A DNA stretch of 18,321 bases from an uncultured Erysipelotrichaceae bacterium. GTDB taxonomy: Bacteria; Bacillota_I; Bacilli_A; Erysipelotrichales; Erysipelotrichaceae. Below, piece after piece: positions 7,790 to 14,476 of the stretch. Made by a program: the position numbers and the translations under genes. The stretch lies in contig CALVCY010000066.1 of the NCBI GenBank assembly GCA_944326175.1, positions 1 through 18,321 of the forward strand. Direction: 5' to 3'. Under the pieces are notes generated by a model that did no database searches, was not told the origin of the DNA, and saw nothing but the letters and a program-made list of their open reading frames with translations. Within the stretch, counting starts at the first letter, position 1; each line of letters begins with the position of its first letter.

Positions 7790-8625
7790 AAATCAAACTG
7801 TTTTCCTATAATCAGCTGGATACGTTCATCCACCGATTGTCTGGTTTGACCAAACTGTTGTGCTTTTTGATCATGATCTTTACCGTGATCTTGACCTATG
7901 ATATCCGGGTATTATTGTTCATGTTGGCATTTGCCATCGTCTGCTTTCGCATATCCAAGATCCCGTTTGGTCAAGTCAAACTCATCTTTGGTTATATCTT
8001 GGTATTTTTACTGTTCGACTTTGTGCTTTCCTTTATCTTTGCACCTCAATATGGGGTGGAAGTGTTGGGCAGTCGGCATGAGATCTTTTCCTTTGGTGGA
8101 CCGTTTATCTTGACTTGGGAAGAGTTGTATTATCTATCCTGCAAGACGATGAAATATCTTTGCATGTTCCCGGTCGGTTTCGTGTTTTTCTTTACGACCA
8201 ATCCAAGTGAATTTGCCTCATCCTTGAATCATATCGGGGTATCGGCGAAAATCTGTACCACAGTTTCATTGACCATGCGCTATTTTCCGGATGTTTCCAG
8301 AGATTATACCAATATTTCCTTGGCTCAACAGGCCCGTGGTATCGATATGAGTCGCAAGGAAAAATTAAGGCGACGGATCAAAAATGTGGTGGCCTTATTG
8401 GCACCATTGATCTTTTCGACGATGGATCGGGTGGATGCGATCGCCAATGCGATGAGTTTAAGAGGATATGGGAAGAGCAAAAAACGCAGTTGGTATTCAT
8501 TCCGTGCGATGGAAAAAAACGATTATTTGGCGTTAGTGGTGTGTATCGTGATCTTTGTGGCATCACTGTCCATTCGCCTTTTTGTGACGAAAAGTTATTT
8601 CTACAATCCGTTTATCGGATGGTAA
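7786..8625 (+). CDS. ecfT: ECF transporter transmembrane subunit EcfT (CbiQ family)
   Basis: 279 residues. Several hydrophobic segments lie in the first ~135 residues and one near the C-terminus (about 248-266). The coupling-helix motifs that contact the ATPases are present: Ala183-Arg-Gly185 in QQARGIDMSR and Leu225-Arg-Gly227 in MSLRGYGKS; the second is a slight variant of the usual Ala-Arg-Gly. EcfT connects the ATPases to the S component in the membrane. The ribosome binding site AAGGAG (7772-7777) is 8 nt before the ATG, which overlaps the ATPase stop. Confidence 0.92.
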   Translation: MKIKLFSYNQLDTFIHRLSGLTKLLCFLIMIFTVILTYDIRVLLFMLAFAIVCFRISKIPFGQVKLIFGYILVFLLFDFVLSFIFAPQYGVEVLGSRHEIFSFGGPFILTWEELYYLSCKTMKYLCMFPVGFVFFFTTNPSEFASSLNHIGVSAKICTTVSLTMRYFPDVSRDYTNISLAQQARGIDMSRKEKLRRRIKNVVALLAPLIFSTMDRVDAIANAMSLRGYGKSKKRSWYSFRAMEKNDYLALVVCIVIFVASLSIRLFVTKSYFYNPFIGW

Positions 8626-8652
8626 GCCCATATTCGAATAGGAGAAAAAGCA

Positions 8653-9516
8653 ATGATTGATACGAATAAACCCATGTTAGTCTTCCAAACGGATTTTACC
8701 TATAAGGAAGGAGCAGTGGCGGCCATGTATGGTGTGGTCAAATCCGTGGATCGAACCATTGAGATATTGGATGCCACTCATGAATTACCACAATATGATA
8801 TCTGGAGCGCATCCTATCGCTTGATGCAATATATGCATTTTTATCCCAAAGGAACGATCTTCGTTTCCGTGGTCGATCCAGGGGTGGGGACGTCTCGAAA
8901 AGCATGTGTTGCCCAAACCAACGATGGTTATACCATCGTTACCCCGGATAATGGGACATTGACCCATATCATGGCAACCGTTGGTATCAAAGAAGTCCGT
9001 CAGATCGATGAAACGATCAACCGACTCCATGGAGCCGGAACGGATCAGATCTCCGTCTTCCATGGACGGGACTTATTTGGTTATTGTGCTGCACGTTTAG
9101 CCAGTGGCATCATCGACTTTCAAGGGGTCGGTCCAACTTACGACTTAAATGAGATCGTCACATTACCGATATTGCAAGCCAGTGTCAAACCGGATTATAT
9201 CGATGGTATTTTTGAGATCAATGATCCCAATTTCGGTAATCTGTGGACCAATATCCCTTTAGATATGTTTTTAAATGCCGGTTTCCAATATGGTCAGATG
9301 GTCAATGTGGAAGTTCGCTATGAACAAGAATTGGTATTTAGCGATGCGGTGGTTTTCGTCAAAACATTCGGCGATGCCGCCACAGGGGATATTTTGATCT
9401 ATAACAATGAACTCAATCGTATTGCCATGGCCATTTCCAAAGGTGATCTGACCACCTCGAAAGGTTTAGGCTGTGGCAATGAATGGCATGTACGTTTTTG
9501 GAGGAATCATGAGTAG
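8653..9516 (+). CDS. SAM hydroxide adenosyltransferase, DUF62 family (copy 1)
   Basis: 287 residues. DUF62 enzymes split S-adenosylmethionine with water into adenosine and methionine; relatives use fluoride or chloride. The known Asp-Arg-His signature of the hydrolases is seen as Asp75 and Arg82 in VVDPGVGTSRK and His137 in VFHGRD, with the usual 7-residue Asp-Arg spacing. The N-terminal FQTDFTYKEGAVAAMYGVV matches the family's substrate-binding start, though TDFG is TDFT here. TPDNGTL is also conserved. The C-terminal beta-barrel domain (about 190-287) is present. The ribosome binding site AGGAG (8640-8644) is clear. The gene follows ecfT by 27 nt, and its end overlaps copy 2 by 8 nt. Its place behind an ECF transporter suggests a role in handling the imported compound; that is inference. 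Confidence 0.9.
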   Translation: MIDTNKPMLVFQTDFTYKEGAVAAMYGVVKSVDRTIEILDATHELPQYDIWSASYRLMQYMHFYPKGTIFVSVVDPGVGTSRKACVAQTNDGYTIVTPDNGTLTHIMATVGIKEVRQIDETINRLHGAGTDQISVFHGRDLFGYCAARLASGIIDFQGVGPTYDLNEIVTLPILQASVKPDYIDGIFEINDPNFGNLWTNIPLDMFLNAGFQYGQMVNVEVRYEQELVFSDAVVFVKTFGDAATGDILIYNNELNRIAMAISKGDLTTSKGLGCGNEWHVRFWRNHE

Positions 9517-10366
9517 TAGTAAATCCATTTTGGTTTTCCAATCCGATTTCGGATTGGTCGATGGCGCAGTCAGCGCCATGGAAGGGGTCGCGTTGAGCGT
9601 GGATGATACATTAAAGATCCATCATCTCACCCATGACATCACCCCATATAATATTTTCGAAGGATCTTATCGTCTGTTTCAAACCGTGACGTATTGGCCC
9701 AAAGGAACAGTGTTTGTTTCCGTGGTGGATCCAGGAGTCGGTACGAAGCGCAAAAGTGTGGTCGCATTGACCAATGACGGCCAATACATCGTGACTCCGG
9801 ATAACGGGACGTTGACGCATTTGGCCAACTCTGTCGGCTTTTGCGCGATCCGAGAAATCGAGGAGAGTATCAATCGCCGTAAAAACACGGAACATTCCTA
9901 TACGTTCCATGGTCGAGACGTCTATGCGTATACCGGTGCCCGCCTGGCAGCGGGGGTGATCAGTTTTGAAGAAGTGGGCAATGAATTAAGTGTGGATCGC
10001 ATCGTGAAGTTGCCACTTGTGGAAACGCATTTCAACAAGAATACCCATTCTGTGCAGGGTGTGGTGGATATATTGGATGTGCGCTTTGGTTCATTGTGGA
10101 CATCGATCACTCGGGATGAATTCAATATGCTCAAACCGACGTTTGGCCAAAAGTATGAAGTCACGATTTCCAATGATTCGACCATGGTCTACCAAAACCA
10201 GATCACTTATGGCCACAGTTTTGCAGAAGTAGCGATCGGTTCACCGATCATTTACATCAATTCGGTCGATCGCGTGGGCATCGCCATCAACCAAGGTAGT
10301 TTTTCCAGAGCTTATAACATCGGTGTGGGCAGTAATTGGAAAGTCGCAATCCGAAAAGTGGATTGA
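9509..10366 (+). CDS. SAM hydroxide adenosyltransferase, DUF62 family (copy 2)
   Basis: 285 residues, a diverged tandem paralogue of the preceding gene. The same core residues are kept: Asp74 and Arg81 in VVDPGVGTKRK, His134 in TFHGRD, and TPDNGTL. The N-terminus FQSDFGLVDGAV is closer to the family consensus than copy 1. The start at 9509 is supported by GGAGG a few bases upstream; the in-frame ATG at 9473 would add 12 residues inside copy 1. The 8-nt overlap suggests coupled translation and perhaps a heteromeric complex, since DUF62 enzymes are usually trimers. A bidirectional terminator follows at 10400. Confidence 0.9.
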   Translation: MSSSKSILVFQSDFGLVDGAVSAMEGVALSVDDTLKIHHLTHDITPYNIFEGSYRLFQTVTYWPKGTVFVSVVDPGVGTKRKSVVALTNDGQYIVTPDNGTLTHLANSVGFCAIREIEESINRRKNTEHSYTFHGRDVYAYTGARLAAGVISFEEVGNELSVDRIVKLPLVETHFNKNTHSVQGVVDILDVRFGSLWTSITRDEFNMLKPTFGQKYEVTISNDSTMVYQNQITYGHSFAEVAIGSPIIYINSVDRVGIAINQGSFSRAYNIGVGSNWKVAIRKVD

Positions 10367-10399
10367 TCAAGATCCATTTGATCTAAGTAATAGTAAAAC

Positions 10400-10433
10400 C
10401 AGGGAGTGGTGGAATTTGCCTCTCCCTGTTTTT
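10400..10433. terminator. Bidirectional terminator
   Basis: The stem CAGGGAG (10400-10406) / CTCCCTG (10422-10428) is flanked by AAAAC on the left and TTTTT on the right. It can end both the ECF/DUF62 transcript (+) and the minus-strand membrane protein gene. Confidence 0.75.
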
Positions 10434-10437
10434 ATGG

Positions 10438-10848
10438 CTATCGGTTTTTGATGTATAGATGGTTTAGTTTAGCAACTTCCAATTTTGTGGATAAGAGCGT
10501 GTCGTTACTTAAGTGGTGGTCGTGATTCATTGGATCGGATGGTTGATCACTTGGATGGATTTCAGGCATCCATCCGCTAAGCGATACGATCAGCAAAGTT
10601 AACGTCGGATCGATCGGGATGATGGTGGTGACCACCAGCATGATCATGGCATTGATCCAGTTGAAGGATCGTCGATCTTTTATCCCTAAGCGAACACAAA
10701 TCAACACAAAAACGCCTAAGATAATATTCAATATATATTGAATAACTACATAGTGGTTTAAAATTAAAAGGCCGAGTAACCCATATATGCAAAGACAGCA
10801 GAGTAAAGTGGAACGCGTTATGCGTGAATAGTGATTCAACAAAGTCAT
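10438..10848 (-). CDS. Small membrane protein, not recognised
   Basis: 136 residues on the minus strand, and the only gene in that orientation. About three membrane segments can be seen: STLLCCLCIYGLLGLLIL, then VIQYILNIILGVFVLICV, then AMIMLVVTTIIPIDPTLTLL. A hydrophilic, His/Asp/Ser-rich C-terminal tail of about 45 residues follows. A strong ribosome binding site (AGAAGGAAA read on the minus strand, just above 10849) stands at a good distance from the ATG, and a terminator lies just past the stop. These support a real gene although I recognise no family. It is divergent from the pfl operon. Confidence 0.7.
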   Translation of the reverse strand: MTLLNHYSRITRSTLLCCLCIYGLLGLLILNHYVVIQYILNIILGVFVLICVRLGIKDRRSFNWINAMIMLVVTTIIPIDPTLTLLIVSLSGWMPEIHPSDQPSDPMNHDHHLSNDTLLSTKLEVAKLNHLYIKNR

Positions 10849-11062
10849 AGGATTTCCTTCTTTCTATTTACATATATAACTTTATTACATAGTTGATCGA
10901 CAATCAAGTGTTTTGAATTACAATTCGTACAAAATGGGAAGCAGGGGGATATCTGAAGACTTTGAATCATGGATCGTATTGGACTAAACCGCTATAGTCG
11001 ATTCAAAAAAATCACGGCCAATTGTGAATGAATGAACCATTGATTTTTCCTGATCATTTCGA
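10849..11062. other. Divergent intergenic region upstream of the pfl operon
   Basis: No gene is supported here. It should carry the minus-strand gene's promoter (AT-rich stretch around 10865-10890) and upstream control of pfl. Two nested inverted repeats stand out: TTTGAATC (10961-10968) with GATTCAAA (11000-11007), and inside it GACTA (10982-10986) with TAGTC (10995-10999). A GAACCATTGA half site near 11033 echoes the operator palindrome just downstream. No riboswitch fold was recognised. Confidence 0.5.
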
Positions 11063-11091
11063 TTGCAATGGTTCAACCATTGTGTTGTAAT
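11063..11091 (+). promoter_or_regulatory. pfl operon promoter
   Basis: The -35 TTGCAA (11063-11068) and -10 TGTAAT (11086-11091) have an exact 17-bp spacer. The start of transcription would fall near 11098, leaving a short leader with ribosome binding site AAAGGAGGG (11107-11115). Confidence 0.65.
11066..11082 (+). promoter_or_regulatory. 17-bp palindromic operator in the pfl promoter
   Basis: CAATGGTTCAACCATTG is a perfect 17-bp palindrome with a central C. It fills the space between -35 and -10, overlapping the -35 by 3 bp. This is the longest copy of the motif found at the ECF S and esterase genes. Its position predicts repression. Confidence 0.6.
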
Positions 11092-11120
11092 AGCAACAGT
11101 TTATACAAAGGAGGGACGAC

Positions 11121-13175
11121 ATGGATCATTATCGTGATTTTGTAAAGGGACCCTGGTGCTCCCGTATCGATGTGCGTGATTTTATCCAACGCAACTATAC
11201 CCCTTATCAAGGGGATGAGTCTTTTTTAGAAGATGCCAGTGATACCACAAAAAAACTGTGGGATCAGGTCATGGATCTGACGCGGCAAGAAGCCGCGAAT
11301 GGCGGGGTATTGGATATGGATACCAAGGTGGTTTCGACCATCACCAGCCATGGACCAGGCTATTTGGATCGCCAACTGGAAACCATTGTTGGGTTGCAGA
11401 CCGATAAGCCGTTCAAGCGAAGCTTGCAACCCTACGGGGGCATCCGCATGGCCCAAAAGGCCTGCGCGGATAACGGCTATACGGTCGATCCAGATATCAG
11501 TGAATTTTTCACGATCCATCGCAAAACCCATAACCAAGGTGTCTTTGATATGTATACCCCGGAAATGCGGGCCTGCCGCTCTTCCCATATCATTACCGGG
11601 CTTCCGGATGCCTATGGTCGTGGAAGGATCATCGGTGATTATCGACGCGTTGCATTGTATGGAGTGGATCGGTTGATCGAAGATAAAAAGCAACAGAAAG
11701 AATCCACCGGTAGCATCATGGATGAAGAAACCATGCGCTTAAGGGAAGAATTGAGCGAACAGATCAAGGCGCTGGAAGAATTAAAAACGTTAGGAACGAT
11801 CTATGGGTTTGATATTTCTAAACCTGCCAGTGATACCAAAGAAGCGGTGCAATGGCTATATTTTGGATATTTGGCGGCTGTCAAGGAACAAAATGGTGCG
11901 GCCATGTCTCTTGGTAGAACCAGTACTTTTTTGGATATCTATGCCACGCGCGATCTAAAAGAGAAACGATACAGCGAAAAACAGATCCAGGAGTTTATCG
12001 ATCATTTCATCATGAAGCTGCGCATGGTCAAATTTGCCCGCACGCCCGAATATAACGCGTTGTTCAGCGGAGATCCCACCTGGGTCACTGAATCGATCGG
12101 CGGCATGGGGGTGGATGGAAGGACCCTCGTCACCAAGATGAGTTTTCGCTATCTGCATACACTCCACAATCTTGGCACTGCACCTGAGCCGAACTTGACG
12201 GTGTTATGGTCGACCCATCTTCCGGATGCGTTTAAACGCTATTGTGCGAAAGTCAGTATCGAAACCAGTTCCATCCAATATGAGAATGATGATCTGATGC
12301 GAGCCATGCATGGGGATGATTATGCCATCGCCTGTTGTGTATCCAGTATGGTCGTGGGCAAAGAAATGCAGTTTTTCGGCGCACGTGCCAACTTGGCTAA
12401 ATGTTTGCTATATGCCATCAATGGCGGCAAAGATGAAATCTCCGGCAAACAAGTCGGCCCCAAATATCGCCCGGTACAAGGGGATACGTTGGACTTTGAC
12501 GATGTGATGGATAAATTCAACGACATGATGAACTGGCTTGCATCCGTTTATGTCAATGCACTCAATATCATCCATTACAGCCATGATAAATACTGTTACG
12601 AACGCTTAGAGATGGCATTGCATGATCGGGATGTCAAACGTTATTTTGCCACGGGTATTGCCGGTTTATCCGTAGTGGCGGATTCATTGAGTGCTATCAA
12701 ATATGCCAAGGTGCATCCAGTTCGTAATGAAGATGGATTGGTCGTGGATTATACGATCGAAGGGGATTATCCAAAGTATGGCAATGATGATGATAGGGTG
12801 GATCAGATCGCCCATGATGTGGTCCATACCTTCATGCATTATATTGGTCAAAACCATACCTATCGTCATTCCATTCCCACCACGTCGATTCTTACGATCA
12901 CCAGTAATGTCGTTTATGGGAAAGCCACCGGTGCAACGCCGGATGGCCGTAAGGCCGGGGTGGCGTTTGCACCCGGTGCCAATCCCATGCATGGAAGAGA
13001 CCATGGTGGTGCCATCGCATCCTTGGCATCAGTGGCCAAACTTGATTTTGATGATGCCCAAGATGGCATCAGCAATACGTTTTCCATCATCCCCGATGCA
13101 TTGGGTAAAGATGATCAAAACAGTATTTTGCTTCAGTGTGAAAAGGATATCGACCATGGATCGAACCATCGATGA
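11121..13175 (+). CDS. pflB: Pyruvate formate-lyase large subunit lacking the glycyl-radical domain
   Basis: 684 residues that match formate C-acetyltransferase from the N-terminus to ALGKDD (about residue 666). The enzyme converts pyruvate and CoA to acetyl-CoA and formate without oxygen. The catalytic dyad Cys405-Cys406 is in [10 protein letters not shown], equivalent to E. coli Cys418-Cys419. Conserved [22 protein letters not shown] and [23 protein letters not shown] stretches are intact. Family members are about 760 residues and end in a domain with RVSGYA; here the protein stops after a short unrelated tail ([19 protein letters not shown]). The missing domain is supplied by the separate gene at 13365; 684 + 81 residues is nearly the usual length. 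The gene overlaps the next ORF by 20 nt. Confidence 0.93.
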   Translation: MDHYRDFVKGPWCSRIDVRDFIQRNYTPYQGDESFLEDASDTTKKLWDQVMDLTRQEAANGGVLDMDTKVVSTITSHGPGYLDRQLETIVGLQTDKPFKRSLQPYGGIRMAQKACADNGYTVDPDISEFFTIHRKTHNQGVFDMYTPEMRACRSSHIITGLPDAYGRGRIIGDYRRVALYGVDRLIEDKKQQKESTGSIMDEETMRLREELSEQIKALEELKTLGTIYGFDISKPASDTKEAVQWLYFGYLAAVKEQNGAAMSLGRTSTFLDIYATRDLKEKRYSEKQIQEFIDHFIMKLRMVKFARTPEYNALFSGDPTWVTESIGGMGVDGRTLVTKMSFRYLHTLHNLGTAPEPNLTVLWSTHLPDAFKRYCAKVSIETSSIQYENDDLMRAMHGDDYAIACCVSSMVVGKEMQFFGARANLAKCLLYAINGGKDEISGKQVGPKYRPVQGDTLDFDDVMDKFNDMMNWLASVYVNALNIIHYSHDKYCYERLEMALHDRDVKRYFATGIAGLSVVADSLSAIKYAKVHPVRNEDGLVVDYTIEGDYPKYGNDDDRVDQIAHDVVHTFMHYIGQNHTYRHSIPTTSILTITSNVVYGKATGATPDGRKAGVAFAPGANPMHGRDHGGAIASLASVAKLDFDDAQDGISNTFSIIPDALGKDDQNSILLQCEKDIDHGSNHR

Positions 13176-13368
13176 TCTGGTCGATACGTTGGATACATTG
13201 ATCCAAAAGGGGAGTGGTCATATCAATGTTCATATCCGGGATGATTATGATGCATCGTTCAATGTGGAATCTTCAATGAATGAGTGCAAACCCGGATCAG
13301 CCTGTTATACCCCCACTATCGATATCGATGGTGATGACCAAAATACAGAAAGGAAGAAGCAATCATGA
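13156..13368 (+). CDS. 70-aa partial glycyl-radical-domain paralogue without the radical glycine
   Basis: This small protein lies between the pfl large subunit and the free radical domain. Residues 5-30 align without gaps to residues 9-34 of the 81-aa radical domain protein, with 11 identities in 26 by eye (shared I, L, V, L, D, Q, G, H, N, V, D). The homology then stops: the segment that should hold [15 protein letters not shown] is replaced by [14 protein letters not shown], with Cys44 and Cys50, and an acidic then basic tail. There is no glycyl-radical motif. AAGGA (13143-13147) lies 8 nt before the ATG, the start overlaps pflB by 20 nt, and the stop overlaps the next start (ATGA), so it is built into the operon as a translated gene. 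It could be a regulatory or placeholder subunit, or a decaying remnant of the original PflB C-terminus. Confidence 0.72.
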   Translation: MDRTIDDLVDTLDTLIQKGSGHINVHIRDDYDASFNVESSMNECKPGSACYTPTIDIDGDDQNTERKKQS

Positions 13369-13610
13369 CACGTGCCAATGCTACCCAGATCAATAACTTG
13401 GTCCATTTATTGGATGGCTATACCCAAAGTGGCGGCCATCATCTCAATGTCAATGTCTTTGACCGCGATATGTTATTGGATGCTCAACAGCATCCGGAAA
13501 AATACCCCCAATTGACCATCCGCGTATCCGGATACGCGGTCAATTTCAATAAACTGACCAAAGCGCAACAGGATGAAGTCATTTCCCGTACCTTCCATGG
13601 ATCCATGTAA
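13365..13610 (+). CDS. Free glycyl-radical domain protein (GrcA-like)
   Basis: 81 residues corresponding to the C-terminal domain of pyruvate formate-lyase. It contains NLVHLLDGY, the [18 protein letters not shown] stretch, [10 protein letters not shown] and the radical loop RVSGYAV with Gly56. The end EVISRTF is the normal PFL C-terminus. E. coli GrcA (YfiD) is a related stand-alone domain that rescues oxygen-cleaved PFL. Here it is probably an obligate second subunit, because the large subunit in the same operon lacks this domain. The ribosome binding site AAAGGA lies near 13347; the ATG overlaps the previous stop. It overlaps pflA by 14 nt. A perfect 20-bp palindrome covers the radical-loop codons. 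Confidence 0.92.
   Translation: MTRANATQINNLVHLLDGYTQSGGHHLNVNVFDRDMLLDAQQHPEKYPQLTIRVSGYAVNFNKLTKAQQDEVISRTFHGSM
13520..13539 (+). repeat. Perfect 20-bp palindrome across the glycyl-radical codons
   Basis: CCGCGTATCCGGATACGCGG is its own reverse complement. It covers the codons for Arg-Val-Ser-Gly-Tyr-Ala (residues 53-58) of the radical domain gene. Part of it follows from the conserved protein sequence, but full symmetry depends on synonymous codon choice. Confidence 0.6.
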
Positions 13611-14361
13611 AGGGATCGTTCATTCCATCGAATCCTTTGGATCTGTGGATGGTCCGGGAGTACGCATGGTGGTATTCCTTCAAGGATGCACCATGCGTTG
13701 CGCCTATTGCCACAATCCCGATACGTGGGCGATGCAGGGCGGAATCTCCATGGATGTTGATGAGATCATCCAACGTTATATCCGCAATGCAGGTTATTAT
13801 CGCGATGGTGGGATCACGTTAAGCGGTGGCGAACCGTTGCTTCAAGATCGATTCGTTTTTCAAATGGCCAAACGATGCCATCAACTGGGGATCCATCTAG
13901 CTATCGACACCTGTGGGACGACGTATCGTAAAAACCAACGGTCCATCATCGATCAAATCATCGATCTTACCCCGTTATTTCTAGTGGATATCAAATATCC
14001 GTTCGAATCCGGGTATTTTCAATTGACCGGACAACCGTTAAAGCCCACATTGGATCTGATCCGATCCATCGAACAAAAAGGTCAAACCATGTGGATCCGC
14101 TATGTGGTGGTTCCCTCCATCACGGATGATGGTGATGCCATCGATGCATTGGCCAAGATCATGGCTCCATTGCACCATGTCGCAAGAATCGAATTTTTGC
14201 CTTACCATACCATGGCGTTGACCAAGTATCGCCAATTGGGTATCCCGTATCGATTGGAAGGGATCCCCCAAGCGACTCAAAAGCATATCGATGCCGTCAA
14301 ATCTCGTTTTCGATATGCTTTGGATCAGATCAATGGTCACCATGGTTCAACCTTGGTTTAA
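13597..14361 (+). CDS. pflA: Pyruvate formate-lyase activating enzyme
   Basis: 254 residues, close to the usual ~246. This radical SAM enzyme puts the radical on the glycine of PFL. The iron-sulfur cluster motif is Cys31-x3-Cys35-x2-Cys38 in [26 protein letters not shown] follows for SAM binding. [22 protein letters not shown] and FLVDIKYP are also family features. I chose ATG 13597 because [21 protein letters not shown] matches the family N-terminus; 13573 would add eight unrelated residues. No good ribosome binding site precedes either start, so translation is probably coupled to the radical-domain gene that it overlaps by 14 nt. The start codon lies in the 12-bp palindrome CATGGATCCATG (13596-13607). 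Confidence 0.94.
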   Translation: MDPCKGIVHSIESFGSVDGPGVRMVVFLQGCTMRCAYCHNPDTWAMQGGISMDVDEIIQRYIRNAGYYRDGGITLSGGEPLLQDRFVFQMAKRCHQLGIHLAIDTCGTTYRKNQRSIIDQIIDLTPLFLVDIKYPFESGYFQLTGQPLKPTLDLIRSIEQKGQTMWIRYVVVPSITDDGDAIDALAKIMAPLHHVARIEFLPYHTMALTKYRQLGIPYRLEGIPQATQKHIDAVKSRFRYALDQINGHHGSTLV

Positions 14362-14365
14362 CCAA
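14353..14365 (+). promoter_or_regulatory. Palindrome TTGGTTTAACCAA at the end of pflA
   Basis: A perfect 13-bp palindrome with a central T covers the pflA stop codon. It is preceded by ATGGTTCAACC (14342-14352). The TGGTTnAACCA core is the same as in the operator candidates elsewhere. It lies just before the terminator and about 36 bp upstream of the pnp -35, so any role is unclear. Confidence 0.35.
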
Positions 14366-14369
14366 AGCG

Positions 14370-14402
14370 AAACAACAATGGCGCATTGCCATTGTTGTTT
14401 TT
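14370..14402 (+). terminator. Rho-independent terminator of the pfl operon
   Basis: A 13-bp stem AAACAACAATGGC (14370-14382) / GCCATTGTTGTTT (14388-14400) with loop GCATT runs into a short T-tract (14398-14402). Confidence 0.85.
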
Positions 14403-14429
14403 GTGTTATGATTGTCTACGTTGTGTAAT
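14401..14429 (+). promoter_or_regulatory. Putative pnp promoter
   Basis: TTGTGT (14401-14406) and TGTAAT (14424-14429) have a 17-bp spacer. The -10 is identical to that of the pfl promoter. The -35 is weak and abuts the terminator. Confidence 0.45.
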
Positions 14430-14465
14430 TAAAAGAAAGAGAAGAAGAAAAAGAAAGAAGAGAGT
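14430..14465 (+). promoter_or_regulatory. Purine-rich leader of pnp
   Basis: About 35 nearly uninterrupted A/G bases form the untranslated leader of pnp, ending in GAAGAGAG (14457-14464), the only ribosome-binding-site candidate, about 12 nt from the ATG. Such a leader has no stable hairpin, unlike the RNase III-cleaved pnp leader of E. coli. Confidence 0.45.
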
Positions 14466-14476
14466 AACAACGCGTT

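Noticed and set aside
10934..10987. 17-codon ORF in the pfl upstream region
   Set aside because: No ribosome binding site and no resemblance to a leader peptide.
11226..11693. 155-codon open frame on the minus strand
   Set aside because: Antisense to conserved pflB sequence.
13150..13180. Programmed or artefactual frameshift joining pflB to the 70-aa ORF
   Set aside because: No convincing slippery sequence is visible. The joined protein would have a longer linker and still lack RVSGYA, and the ORF has its own ribosome binding site. A sequencing error cannot be excluded, but it would not restore a normal PFL.
13573..13596. Longer pflA start at ATG 13573
   Set aside because: The added residues do not match activating enzymes, and the start has no usable ribosome binding site.
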